From Pseudanabaena sp. BC1403 (lineage in GTDB: Bacteria > Cyanobacteriota > Cyanobacteriia > Pseudanabaenales > Pseudanabaenaceae): a stretch of DNA of 64,000 nucleotides. The notes beneath the pieces were generated by a model. That model worked only from the letters and a program-made list of their open reading frames with translations. It made no database searches and was not told where the DNA came from. The position numbers and the translations under genes were made by a program. Of the stretch, positions 44,104 through 52,636 are shown piece by piece (the stretch's first letter is position 1; every line of letters starts with the position of its first letter). The stretch spans positions 186,001-250,000 of the forward strand of contig NZ_PDDM01000001.1 in the NCBI RefSeq assembly GCF_002914585.1, written 5' to 3'.

Positions 44104-45995
44104 GAGGCGCTGCAAGAATTGGGGGAAGAGCCTTTCGCCCAGCTCCCTCAAGTGCTCCCAGAGATGAATTTAATCCGCTTGAGGCGCTCGATCTGGTTGG
44201 AGATTTGCCAGTAGCTCCAACTTTGGAGCCAATTAATGATGAATGGTCATGGTCGTTAGGCGCTGAACCAGCCGATCCGCGTGATTGCTCTCGCTATCCA
44301 GCTTCGCCCTATTGTGGCGAGATTCCAGCCTCTACAATTCCTTTTGGCTACGAGCCTGAGATAAAAACCAATGGGTGTGAGACTTGCCTTTATGTTTACC
44401 CCGTGATTTTGTGGCTAAAAGTCACACCCCAAGTAATTTGCCGTCGCGATCCAAATTGCGATGTACCAAAGCCAACACTTAATAAAGATGAGCTATCAAA
44501 ACACGCCCCAAAGCCTTTTGATGAGAATGTTAGGGCAAGCGCATACAAATCGCCAGAATGTGCCGCAAGGGAGAGCATAACGAATTATTTTTACAATCGC
44601 CAGAACGAGCTGGCGATCGCGGCGCTAACTGGTGAAAACATCGGAGGGGATTCCTATGAGTTCAGAAACCAAAAAGTAGAGTATATGGGGACTAGAAACT
44701 TAACAGTTGGGACTGGGGAAATAGTTGATAGTGTTTCCTTAGAGCTGCATCTCGCTTATCCCATCTCTGTATATGATACAGGTGCATATATTTATCACTA
44801 TATTGGGGATCTACAACAAAGGATAGACTTTGTAAGATCTGGCGAAAGGAGGCGAAAAGGGAGCAATGATGAATGGACAGTATTTGGTAATAGTGTAGAT
44901 CTCAGGAACTGGAAGCCGATCCCATGTCCTGATAGACCTCGCCCCCCTAAGATTCTCCCCCCGCCGCCATTTGGGGGCGGTGGAGGTGGCTTTGGAGGTA
45001 GAAAAGACAAGGACAAAAAAAGAGGGAAAGATATGTGCTGTAATGATTGCGCTGATTCTAAAGAAAATACTGAGAAGCTATTAAGAGAACTCAAAGAGAT
45101 TAAGAAAGTTCTTGGCACTGGGAAGCTTGAGAAAGCTCTAAATGCTGCTGTAGGTATAGGTGATGACAGCATTACTGCAATCGTGAATCTAATTGCAAAG
45201 AGATTAGGGACTAGCGCTTATCCCATAGAAGTACCACAGAGCCTTTTGCAGGGCTTGGGGGATGGGACACAGAAAATGGAATCTAATGCTGAGTTTTTGC
45301 ACTGGCTAACCTATCAAATTGATAGCTTAGTGGGTCAATTTCCCGTTGATATAGATGTAAAAGATATTGATCCATTGAAAGAGGGAGAGCAAAAGAAAAC
45401 GATTCAAATACCCAATATTGCTGAGGCGATCGCAGAAATGTACGCGCTAACGCTCAAGAGTTCTGTTAATCAAGAGGTTGAGTTAAACATGTTGCTACGT
45501 CTTGCCGCTGAAATAATTGCGACAAAAAATGCTTCTGTTGTAGCGCAGGATTACGCCCGTGCTAACGCGACGTTTTTGGGATACAAAGCTAATTACAAAC
45601 CAAGGGAATTACAATACAATTTCGATTTTACTGGTGCAAGTTTAGACCCTAGATCGAAAGAGCCAATCGTATTAGAAAAGCTCTTGAAAACCGTGACTGG
45701 ATATGTTCAGGGCTGGGAGATTGCCGACAAAGAAACCGTTGTGGGTTTCCTACAAAAATTGATGTTTTCGGCTGGAATTATCAAGGCTGTATTTTTCCGA
45801 GGTAAAGGACAGCAAAAAGAATTGAATCGCGAAATATCGGCAATGACAGCCGATGAGACGGCACAAGAAGAGAAATTTGAGGCATTTATCAAAGAGATAA
45901 ATGATCCAAATTCTCGCTTTAATAAAAACGCTCAAGATAAGCCCGAAATAAAGGACGAAACCCCACCAGACACCAAGAAGGGAGGGGCAAAATGA
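44100..45995 (+). CDS. Large unrecognised protein of the mobile element
   Basis: 631 residues. The first 120 are Pro-rich with several Cys (DPRDCSRYPASPYCGEI, NGCETCLYVY). A mid part (150-260) is mixed alpha/beta. Then come a Pro/Gly hinge (PRPPKILPPPPFGGGGGGFGG) and a basic CC motif segment (KKRGKDMCCNDCADSKENTE). The C-terminal half is helical (ELKEIKKVLG, ALTLKSSVNQEVELNML), with a polar tail. The modular layout suits a minor structural or adaptor protein. No family recognised. It overlaps both neighbours by 4 bp. Confidence 0.65.
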   Translation: MRGAARIGGRAFRPAPSSAPRDEFNPLEALDLVGDLPVAPTLEPINDEWSWSLGAEPADPRDCSRYPASPYCGEIPASTIPFGYEPEIKTNGCETCLYVYPVILWLKVTPQVICRRDPNCDVPKPTLNKDELSKHAPKPFDENVRASAYKSPECAARESITNYFYNRQNELAIAALTGENIGGDSYEFRNQKVEYMGTRNLTVGTGEIVDSVSLELHLAYPISVYDTGAYIYHYIGDLQQRIDFVRSGERRRKGSNDEWTVFGNSVDLRNWKPIPCPDRPRPPKILPPPPFGGGGGGFGGRKDKDKKRGKDMCCNDCADSKENTEKLLRELKEIKKVLGTGKLEKALNAAVGIGDDSITAIVNLIAKRLGTSAYPIEVPQSLLQGLGDGTQKMESNAEFLHWLTYQIDSLVGQFPVDIDVKDIDPLKEGEQKKTIQIPNIAEAIAEMYALTLKSSVNQEVELNMLLRLAAEIIATKNASVVAQDYARANATFLGYKANYKPRELQYNFDFTGASLDPRSKEPIVLEKLLKTVTGYVQGWEIADKETVVGFLQKLMFSAGIIKAVFFRGKGQQKELNREISAMTADETAQEEKFEAFIKEINDPNSRFNKNAQDKPEIKDETPPDTKKGGAK

Positions 45996-47533
45996 GCGCA
46001 CTTAAGATCGTCAAGCAAACACTATACAGCCGTGAAATTCGGAAGAAGCTGACCCCAAACAAAGGAATAAGAACTCTAGATCTCTCACATGCAATCACAC
46101 GCCCTGATGAGAAAAACATCCTAGATAAGATTGGAGATTTCTTTAATAAATCTGGCTTAAATGGTTTCCTCTCAAGTGCTTTAAATATCTTGGGATGGGC
46201 TGGCGGTGGATTAGTTACGGGTATTTTCGGATGGCTACGTGACCGAACAGAACAAATAAAGTCCTTTAACTGGAATGCTTCAGACAAAGAATTAGAATCG
46301 CTAATGGAGAGCCAAAACGTTCGCATAGCATCGGCTTGGGGTTCGGCTTTGGGTAGCTCTTTTGGCTGGCTGGCTGGAATTGGGATTGGTTACGGTGTTT
46401 CCTTCCTATGTCCCGTCATCGGCGGGGCTGCCCTTGCGAAAACTGTCGCGGGTAATGTTGGCAAAGAGGCGATCGGAGAAATCACCAGAGGCATTAGCGG
46501 CGCGATAACTCAGACGGTTGGAGCTTTAGCTAATAACGCCTTGATTTCTGGCTACATCAATTACAGGAAGCTACTCAAATCAATCCCAAACAATGTCCTG
46601 ACAAGCATTTATGGGCAAAGCACGGCTGCTTTTATTCAAAAAAACTGGGGTTCGGAAGGGCAGCCCGTCATATCTTTCAATTCTAAAATGGATGAATTTG
46701 TAGAAAACATCCAAAACAATAAGCTGAGAGCCTTTACTGAGGCATTCTTAGAAGAATCTTGGGACTCATTCACTGAGGCGGGAATGATCGTCGCGATGGA
46801 GATAGATGCAGCTTACTCACAGGCTAAACGAGCTAATGAGTCTACGCAGGGCAAAAAGCGCACAGTAAGGCTCACACCTGATAAGCGCCGCCAAGAAGAG
46901 CAATTGATTTTGAGTGCTACTACTAATGATTTGGAAGCAAGCACACTCGAAACCCTGAACAATTACAGATTAATTTCTAATCGTGATGTAGGTCAGATCG
47001 TTGGGATGCCCGCTGATGATTTTGTCAGTGCGAAACCATTACGCCGCCAATTACAAATTATTTTCAAGGCGAAAAAAGAGCCGCCTTGGAGAATGCCCAA
47101 TGGGAAACAGGCTAAAAAATTCGAGGTGACCATACCCGATCCGATTATTGGCTTGACTTGGAGCAAAATAAAACTTGCTGCTAAACCCTATACATGGGGA
47201 AAATTCAGAGCTACTGCACATCTAGACAATGGTAGACAGATGGCTGTTTATGGCTCCTCTAAGAGTGAGGCTGAAAAAACTTTACGCAGGATGCTGACTT
47301 TATCCACGGCGAAACTTTTGAATCTCAACGTAACTGAAGAGGTAGAGAAGAAAAATATAGATTTAAAGAAAGATCCCACAGTTGCTTATCCAGCCTATGC
47401 AAACTTGCTAATTCGTAGAACTACTACAGGTGAAGGACGCAGCTTTACCGATGGCACGAAAGCCAGTGAGGATCGGATAAGAATCGATTTATGGACAAAT
47501 GAAGCACCGCAAGGATTACCACCACTCAAATAA
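45992..47533 (+). CDS. Unrecognised protein with glycine-rich membrane-active segments
   Basis: 513 residues. Residues about 50-190 carry several Gly/Ala-rich hydrophobic segments (LNILGWAGGGLVTGIFGWL; GSSFGWLAGIGIGYGVSFLC; VIGGAALAKTVAGNVG) of glycine-zipper character that could span or disrupt a membrane. The rest is soluble and charged, with a C-terminal domain from about 340 (YTWGKFRATAHLDNGRQM...). This layout recalls phage tape-measure, pore or DNA-ejection proteins, but no homology is established. It overlaps the previous gene as ATGA. Confidence 0.65.
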   Translation: MSALKIVKQTLYSREIRKKLTPNKGIRTLDLSHAITRPDEKNILDKIGDFFNKSGLNGFLSSALNILGWAGGGLVTGIFGWLRDRTEQIKSFNWNASDKELESLMESQNVRIASAWGSALGSSFGWLAGIGIGYGVSFLCPVIGGAALAKTVAGNVGKEAIGEITRGISGAITQTVGALANNALISGYINYRKLLKSIPNNVLTSIYGQSTAAFIQKNWGSEGQPVISFNSKMDEFVENIQNNKLRAFTEAFLEESWDSFTEAGMIVAMEIDAAYSQAKRANESTQGKKRTVRLTPDKRRQEEQLILSATTNDLEASTLETLNNYRLISNRDVGQIVGMPADDFVSAKPLRRQLQIIFKAKKEPPWRMPNGKQAKKFEVTIPDPIIGLTWSKIKLAAKPYTWGKFRATAHLDNGRQMAVYGSSKSEAEKTLRRMLTLSTAKLLNLNVTEEVEKKNIDLKKDPTVAYPAYANLLIRRTTTGEGRSFTDGTKASEDRIRIDLWTNEAPQGLPPLK

Positions 47534-47535
47534 TT

Positions 47536-47802
47536 ATGCCAATTAGCAACCCTCTCCACTCTCCTCCAAATCTACTGATAGAGTCAACCGATCCGATCGC
47601 AACGCCCGATCGAGATCGCACTTTTTGGCTAAATGCTCTAACTAAAAAGCTTTGGATTGCGATCGCAACTAATTCGCCTGCGGATTGGGTTGCGATCGGC
47701 GCTGATATGCCCGTAATTGATGCAGCTACCATCCTGAATAAGATTTTGGTTCAGGACGGACAGGTACTGACCACAGAAGATCATGTAATTTTTGAGGATT
47801 GA
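47536..47802 (+). CDS. Small fibre-like hypothetical protein
   Basis: 88 residues. The central segment (RTFWLNALTKKLWIAIATNSPADWVAIG) has the same pattern as the repeats in the next protein (T-x-x-V-Y-x-A...DWxEL). It starts 2 bp after the preceding stop and ends 6 bp before the next start. It is likely a small partner or split part of the fibre-like protein. Confidence 0.6.
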   Translation: MPISNPLHSPPNLLIESTDPIATPDRDRTFWLNALTKKLWIAIATNSPADWVAIGADMPVIDAATILNKILVQDGQVLTTEDHVIFED

Positions 47803-47808
47803 ATTGAT

Positions 47809-48765
47809 ATGGCCAGACACTCGAAATTGACAAATCCTGATGATTTGCACTATGCAAAAATTAGAACGTTTTCTGGGAATGTTGCTGATTTTGTGCCCGA
47901 TTTTATCGATCAATTGATAGCAGCAACTGACACGAATAGAGTCTATCGAGCTACTGGGCTAGCCGCTGGTAACTTGGTTGAGCTTTTGCCCTCTGTTGAT
48001 GGCGACGGCGGCAGCTCCAAAGTGAGATTCTTTAATGGAATTGCGATCGCCCCTGATAACCTTGAGCAATTGCTTATCGATACAACTACTAACCGTGTTT
48101 ACCGTGCGATTGGGCTAGATGTTGGTGACTGGCTGGAATTGATTGGGGGTAGTGATGGACAGCCTCCAGCAATCTCAATGGGTGGAGGCGCTCCAAATAT
48201 TGTCCCTGTAAAAATTGGACAGCTATATTTTGATTTTATTTCACGGATTCAGTGGGTATCTGTTCGTGAGGGCGCGCTCAATGGCTGGGTAGAGTTCAGC
48301 CCAATTCCTCAAAAATTATTTGCCTCATCTAGCAATAGTTCCAGTCAAACTATTAGCCAATATTTCAGGGTTTTCTATGCAGATATAACCGATCCTGCTG
48401 ATATCGAGGCGGGGGATTTTACCTTTACAGAGAAGCTGGGAGAGGTTTTCATCTCTGGGCAAACAGAAATAAGCGATCTGGTTTTTCCGAAAGGCAGAGG
48501 CGCGATCGCACTGGTTCCACAGATTGAAGCTATATATCCTAATTTAATTCAGCTAGACGCTGAAGAATTTTATACAGGTAGCAATTACGGGTCTCTATTT
48601 GTGATCCGAGAAACACCTTTCAGCCTTTTTGCTAATGATGGTGATGGAGATTTCGCGATCGGCAAAAAATATCTATGGTTGTCAAGCTACTGGTGGGATA
48701 CTACGGGCGGCTTCACAGGCGAAATTAAATTTGATATGCGAATAAATATTAGTGATGCACCATAA
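47809..48765 (+). CDS. Tail-fibre/spike-like protein with internal repeats
   Basis: 318 residues. Two N-terminal repeats of about 45 residues align: QLIAATDTNRVYRATGLAAG and QLLIDTTTNRVYRAIGLDVG. A third, weaker copy (LYFDFISRIQWVSVREG) follows near residue 140. The C-terminal 150 residues are beta-rich with many aromatic and Gly residues. Short repeated stalk units before a variable beta domain are typical of phage receptor-binding fibres. No named family can be assigned. It is the last gene of the rightward operon and is followed directly by a terminator. Confidence 0.65.
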   Translation: MARHSKLTNPDDLHYAKIRTFSGNVADFVPDFIDQLIAATDTNRVYRATGLAAGNLVELLPSVDGDGGSSKVRFFNGIAIAPDNLEQLLIDTTTNRVYRAIGLDVGDWLELIGGSDGQPPAISMGGGAPNIVPVKIGQLYFDFISRIQWVSVREGALNGWVEFSPIPQKLFASSSNSSSQTISQYFRVFYADITDPADIEAGDFTFTEKLGEVFISGQTEISDLVFPKGRGAIALVPQIEAIYPNLIQLDAEEFYTGSNYGSLFVIRETPFSLFANDGDGDFAIGKKYLWLSSYWWDTTGGFTGEIKFDMRINISDAP

Positions 48766-48802
48766 AAAAGGAGCCAGTCAAATTGACTGGCTCCTTTTTT
48801 AT
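48762..48802 (+). terminator. Terminator of the rightward operon
   Basis: Arms 48762-48781 and 48783-48802 (ATAAAAAAGGAGCCAGTCAA and complement) form a strong stem with an effective AAATT loop and a T-run. It overlaps the last codon of the fibre-like gene. Confidence 0.9.
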
Positions 48803-48810
48803 GCGATCGC

Positions 48811-48995
48811 TTATTCATTTGGCTCAATATGGGCTGTAATGGCTTGCCACTTTTCAGATTGATGTAAATTCTCAAGATTATGGCGATCGCTAATTTGGCG
48901 ATCGCCATAATCTTTTATATTGGCTCACTATTTCTCTCAGTTAGTACGGCAGTTCTTGAAAGTATTTCTTGCATCTGCTCAAATGTCATACTCAT
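48811..48995 (-). pseudogene. Small ORF, apparently split by a frameshift
   Basis: An ATG at 48995 has AAGGAG about 10 nt upstream, overlapping the end of the 49000 gene. It encodes MSMTFEQMQEILSRTAVLTE... and stops at 48915 after 26 codons. In the next frame the sequence continues without stops as KDYGDRQISDRHNLENLHQS...ITAHIEPNE to a stop at 48811. The junction lies at the edge of a perfect 17-bp HIP1-containing hairpin (48874-48890/48898-48914). One small coiled-coil gene disrupted at the hairpin is the simplest reading. A genuine 26-residue peptide is the alternative. Confidence 0.4.
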
Positions 48996-48999
48996 TTGC

Positions 49000-49422
49000 T
49001 TATTCTCCTTGGTTAGCCAACCACGCCTTAAACTCATTGTATTTCCCCCACCTTGCCGAAGTCGTAGAAAATTCGCCTCGATGCTGCGGCAATGTTCCCC
49101 ATGTGGCGCGTTGCGCCGCCTCAAACTGTTCTAATTTTTCGAGCAGTTCATCGCTAGACTTTTCAGGATTTTGGACAATGCTTAGAGATGGCTTACCAGT
49201 AATTGCGGTTAACTCTCTCTCTACATTTCCCCAATCAATACACATATTTTCTAAGTCTGTGGTTTTGACTTTACCCGAATTAATGGCAGTCGATAGACTT
49301 CTAAAAAGTGAGTGTAAAGACTCAGGTAATCTAATAGCTTTTGCCTCTCCTAAATTGTCCCAAAGTTTTTTGAAGTTGGGATTGCCGTTAGGGTTAGGCG
49401 GCGTTTTGCGCTTTAGTTCCAT
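49000..49422 (-). CDS. Hypothetical protein sharing the N-terminal motif of the ParB-like protein
   Basis: 140 residues, helical and charged. The N-terminal segment GNPNFKKLWDNLGEAKAIRL matches GNPNFKNKYFAGKTKPVRIP in the ParB-like product at 56337, both followed by a hydrophobic helix (PESLHSLFRSL / PIALVNQVQNYL). This points to a shared DNA-binding or partner-binding module. Its promoter region (49433-49494) also shares the 17-bp palindrome with the ParB-like gene. It is probably a regulator or partition accessory. Confidence 0.65.
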   Translation of the reverse strand: MELKRKTPPNPNGNPNFKKLWDNLGEAKAIRLPESLHSLFRSLSTAINSGKVKTTDLENMCIDWGNVERELTAITGKPSLSIVQNPEKSSDELLEKLEQFEAAQRATWGTLPQHRGEFSTTSARWGKYNEFKAWLANQGE

Positions 49423-49432
49423 AGAGGGTTTT

Positions 49433-49494
49433 AATAATGTAATGCTATTGACTTTAAATCCATATCGCTAGAAAGTCAATAGCATTACGCTATT
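49433..49494. promoter_or_regulatory. Palindromic operator/centromere-like sites upstream of 49422
   Basis: Arms 49439-49455 and 49472-49488 (GTAATGCTATTGACTTT and complement) are perfect over 17 bp. They include two copies of the palindrome AATAGCGTNACGCTATT: one degenerate at 49433-49449 and one with a single mismatch at 49478-49494. For the leftward gene, -35 TTGACT (49479-49474) and -10 TAAAGT (49456-49451) are 17 bp apart, so the sites flank and overlap the promoter. Confidence 0.8.
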
Positions 49495-49571
49495 GATTAA
49501 ATACTCACAGAACAAAGAGACAGCCTAAGTATTGTCAAATCAAGGATGAATTACAAAGGAAATTAAGTGGT

Positions 49572-49790
49572 GATCGCCCCACACCACCCACAAAACCCGA
49601 TCGCCTTTTCCCTCAAATCAAACAGCGATCGCCTCTCACCACCCACAAACCCGATCGCCTATTCCCTAAAATCAAACAGCGATCGCCTCTCACCACCCAA
49701 AATCACGATCGCCTAATCCCCCAACATCAAACAGAGATCGCACCCTCACTACTCATAAACCCGATCGCCTATTCCTTCAAATCAAACAGA
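49572..49790. repeat. Four tandem 54-55-bp repeats
   Basis: Units begin at 49572, 49627, 49681 and 49736, each opening with GATCGC and containing a second CGATCGCC, a CACCACCCA-like block and ATCAAACAG at the end. The gene-free gap 49423-49972 thus holds the operator sites, this array and an AT-rich promoter region. The array is iteron- or partition-site-like in form. It has no spacer diversity, so it is not a CRISPR. Confidence 0.9.
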
Positions 49791-49972
49791 GATCAGGGAA
49801 TAGCAGCATACTATGCTCTTTGGGACTATCGTGAATTCATCCTAAGTTTTTAATGATAAATATTGCAATTGTTCTAGATCATCATTATTTTAATAGCAAC
49901 ACTATTTTTTGTGGTATATGCTTGTTGTTAAGGTGTTACTATGAGAAATCTTGAAAAAAATTGAGGATGGGA

Positions 49973-52636
49973 ATGATTTCTGGGTTGTACAGCACGGTTT
50001 TGCAACTTACATCATCGGCATCAATACTGCCGACTACTGATCGTGCAAGAATTTTGAACGATTTTGCTCACAATTTTGGGTGGACTCCAAGTGATATTTT
50101 AGAAATCCCCTCAACGAATGAATTTGCAAATGCTCATTTAATAATCGAACATGGTCTGGAAAATCAAGCTGTTATAACTTTTCTTCAAAGAAGATATTCG
50201 GAGCTTAGTTATGAAGAGAGAAAACGTTTACTCAACATATCCTATAACAATTTAGTTGATTGGCATATTCAGATCGAGTCTGACCAAATTTCGTATATTT
50301 TTAACCGTTGCGATCCAGAGAAAATTGTAGAAACTCGTCGTATTTCTCATGATGATTTAGATAATTTGAGAAGTAAAGCATTTGAGCAAATTTCAGGAAA
50401 GAGACAAAACCCGAATCTTCCTGCTCTAGATGATGCCCTAATCGATACAATTTCATTTTGGAAGCGCAATTTATATTCTGAGATGGGAAACTCAATCTCT
50501 AATAGAGAGTTGTCTGCTCTGTTTAATGCAATTATATTTACTAGAGCGGTTGAAGATAATTTTCGTCGTCTTCACCCATTTAGGGCTGAGGAGTTTTCAA
50601 ATTCGCAAGCTTTGTTTGAGAACGTTATTCAATCTAGAGGTGAACAATTAACAATTCGCAAAGCAATTTTTAGAACTCTCAAATATTTTTATCAAAAAGA
50701 AATACCAGCATATCTAATAGATGAATCTTTACTTAGTGCTTTTGATAGTTTAGATGGACAAACCCTAGAAGTCCTTGTAAGAGATTTTTATAGAATCAAA
50801 TACGCAAAGCCATATAAATATGACTTCTCTCTCATATCCAAACATGCTCTGAGTCGTATTTATGAAAGATATACTAGTCTTTTAAGATTTACAGAAAATG
50901 ATGTCGATCAGCTTAGTTTCTTTCCACCTTTACCAGAAGAAATACCAAACAAAGCTCATGGTAGTGTTTATACGCCTCAATTTATAGCAGGTTTTTTTGC
51001 AAGATATCTACGTGAGCAAATGCCACCGATGGAGTTTAAGAGGTTGCGTACATTGGAACCTGCTATCGGTTCTGGTATTTTTTTGAGAACACTTTTGGAG
51101 ATTCAATGTGATCCTACCCAAGGTGGCATAACAACTGAATTTATCGAAACAGCATTTAGCAATGTAACTGGTCTAGATATTGATCCTAATGCATGTCATT
51201 CAGCTCTCTTATCACTTTCTTTGCTCCATTTAGTTCTTACAGATAAATTACCATCTAATCTTGAAATAAAAGTGGAGGAAGCTATTAAGTATACTCAAGA
51301 CCATCCAGAATTAAAAAATAGTTTTGGTGCTGTTATTGCTAATCCACCATTTGTATCATTGGGAGATCAAAATGAAGCAACAAGAGCGAGAGTTGCTGAT
51401 TTTATGGGAACTGCTTCTCAGGGAAAAGTAGATTTATCTTTAGCTTTCTTAAAGATAGCGATAGAATCCTTGAAACCTGGTGGATATGGTCTATTTGTTT
51501 TACCCCATAAATTCCTTTTGTCAAAAAGTGATTCTGGAATTCGCAACCTTATTTCTCAAACAGCTTGGATTCGTTGTTTAGTAGATCTTTCCGCTGTTCA
51601 AGTTTTCGGGGATGTCAATACTTATGTTATTCTTCTGATTTTCCAGAAACGCTATAGTTTTGATCAAGCTCAAGCACCTATTGCTACTATTGCTCAATGT
51701 CAAGAATTATTGGGGAAAGCGTTACAAGATATAGTCGAAGGTCGTCAGTCAGAAACCAAATTTTACAATATTTTTAATGTGACTCAAGATGTTTTTGAAT
51801 CTGATGAATGGATAATACAGACTCCTAAAACTGCTAGTATCGAACGCAAATTAAAATTACTCCCAACTATTGGTAAGTTTATGAATATTCGAGTAGGCGT
51901 TCAAACTGGTAGTAACAAGGTATTTATAGTTCCAAGAAGGCAAGTACCAAAAGGAGAAGATAGTATTTTTATTCCATTCCTTTCAGATCGTGAAATGGAA
52001 TCTTATACTACTCCTAAACAGACAGAAAGTTATTTGTTTTATCCATATGCTGAAGGTGAAAAGCTTAATGAAGATGATCTTAAACTAAGATATCCAAAAA
52101 CATGGGAGTACTTATTACAACATAAAGTAAAGTTAGAGACTCGTACCGCAGTGCGAAACAATCAAATTCTTTGGTGGGAATTAGAAAGATCTCGATTTGA
52201 ATATTTACAGCAAGCAAAAATTGTTAGTCCACACTTAGCGATTATGCCTAGATTCTCAATTGATAGTGAGGGTAAATTTGCTGTTGTTCGTTCTCCAGTG
52301 ATTTTTCCTAAGGAGCGCAATGTTGAAAGTGAGCTACTGCGCTACTTTGCTGCTGTCTTAAATTCGAGTGTTTGCTATCGTTACATATCCGAACATTCTC
52401 ATAAATATGGCAGTGGGTATTCTATGTTAGAACCTAAAAGCTTGCTTAAGACTCCTGTTCCAGATCCAACAAAAGTACATTCCTCTACCATGCACAACTT
52501 GCTACTTCTCGTTGATAAACGTCTCCTTGCTTCAGGCTCTGAAATTATAGATATCGAGACCGAAATTGACCATATTGTAGCCGATTTATACGGATTTAGT
52601 GAGGAAGAACTGGCTATATATGGCACATCAAGATAA
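49973..52636 (+). CDS. N6-adenine DNA methyltransferase (type II/IIG-like)
   Basis: 887 residues from the ATG at 49973 (GAGG 8 nt upstream; earlier starts at 49961/49967 are worse). The methylase core shows YTPQFIAGFFARYL, motif I LEPAIGSGIFLR (near 361) and motif IV ANPPFVSLG (near 456), defining adenine-N6 methylation of the Eco57I/TaqI class. A C-terminal recognition region includes GVQTGSNKVFIVPR (near 642) and LEPKSLLKTPVPDP. The N-terminal 310 residues are helical and unassigned; I saw no PD-ExK motif, so restriction may lie in the next gene. It is a likely defence or protection module of the element. Confidence 0.85.
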   Translation: MISGLYSTVLQLTSSASILPTTDRARILNDFAHNFGWTPSDILEIPSTNEFANAHLIIEHGLENQAVITFLQRRYSELSYEERKRLLNISYNNLVDWHIQIESDQISYIFNRCDPEKIVETRRISHDDLDNLRSKAFEQISGKRQNPNLPALDDALIDTISFWKRNLYSEMGNSISNRELSALFNAIIFTRAVEDNFRRLHPFRAEEFSNSQALFENVIQSRGEQLTIRKAIFRTLKYFYQKEIPAYLIDESLLSAFDSLDGQTLEVLVRDFYRIKYAKPYKYDFSLISKHALSRIYERYTSLLRFTENDVDQLSFFPPLPEEIPNKAHGSVYTPQFIAGFFARYLREQMPPMEFKRLRTLEPAIGSGIFLRTLLEIQCDPTQGGITTEFIETAFSNVTGLDIDPNACHSALLSLSLLHLVLTDKLPSNLEIKVEEAIKYTQDHPELKNSFGAVIANPPFVSLGDQNEATRARVADFMGTASQGKVDLSLAFLKIAIESLKPGGYGLFVLPHKFLLSKSDSGIRNLISQTAWIRCLVDLSAVQVFGDVNTYVILLIFQKRYSFDQAQAPIATIAQCQELLGKALQDIVEGRQSETKFYNIFNVTQDVFESDEWIIQTPKTASIERKLKLLPTIGKFMNIRVGVQTGSNKVFIVPRRQVPKGEDSIFIPFLSDREMESYTTPKQTESYLFYPYAEGEKLNEDDLKLRYPKTWEYLLQHKVKLETRTAVRNNQILWWELERSRFEYLQQAKIVSPHLAIMPRFSIDSEGKFAVVRSPVIFPKERNVESELLRYFAAVLNSSVCYRYISEHSHKYGSGYSMLEPKSLLKTPVPDPTKVHSSTMHNLLLLVDKRLLASGSEIIDIETEIDHIVADLYGFSEEELAIYGTSR

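Noticed and set aside
49572-49790. Possible CRISPR array
   Set aside because: The 55-bp units are repeats throughout, with no unique spacers of constant length and no cas genes nearby.
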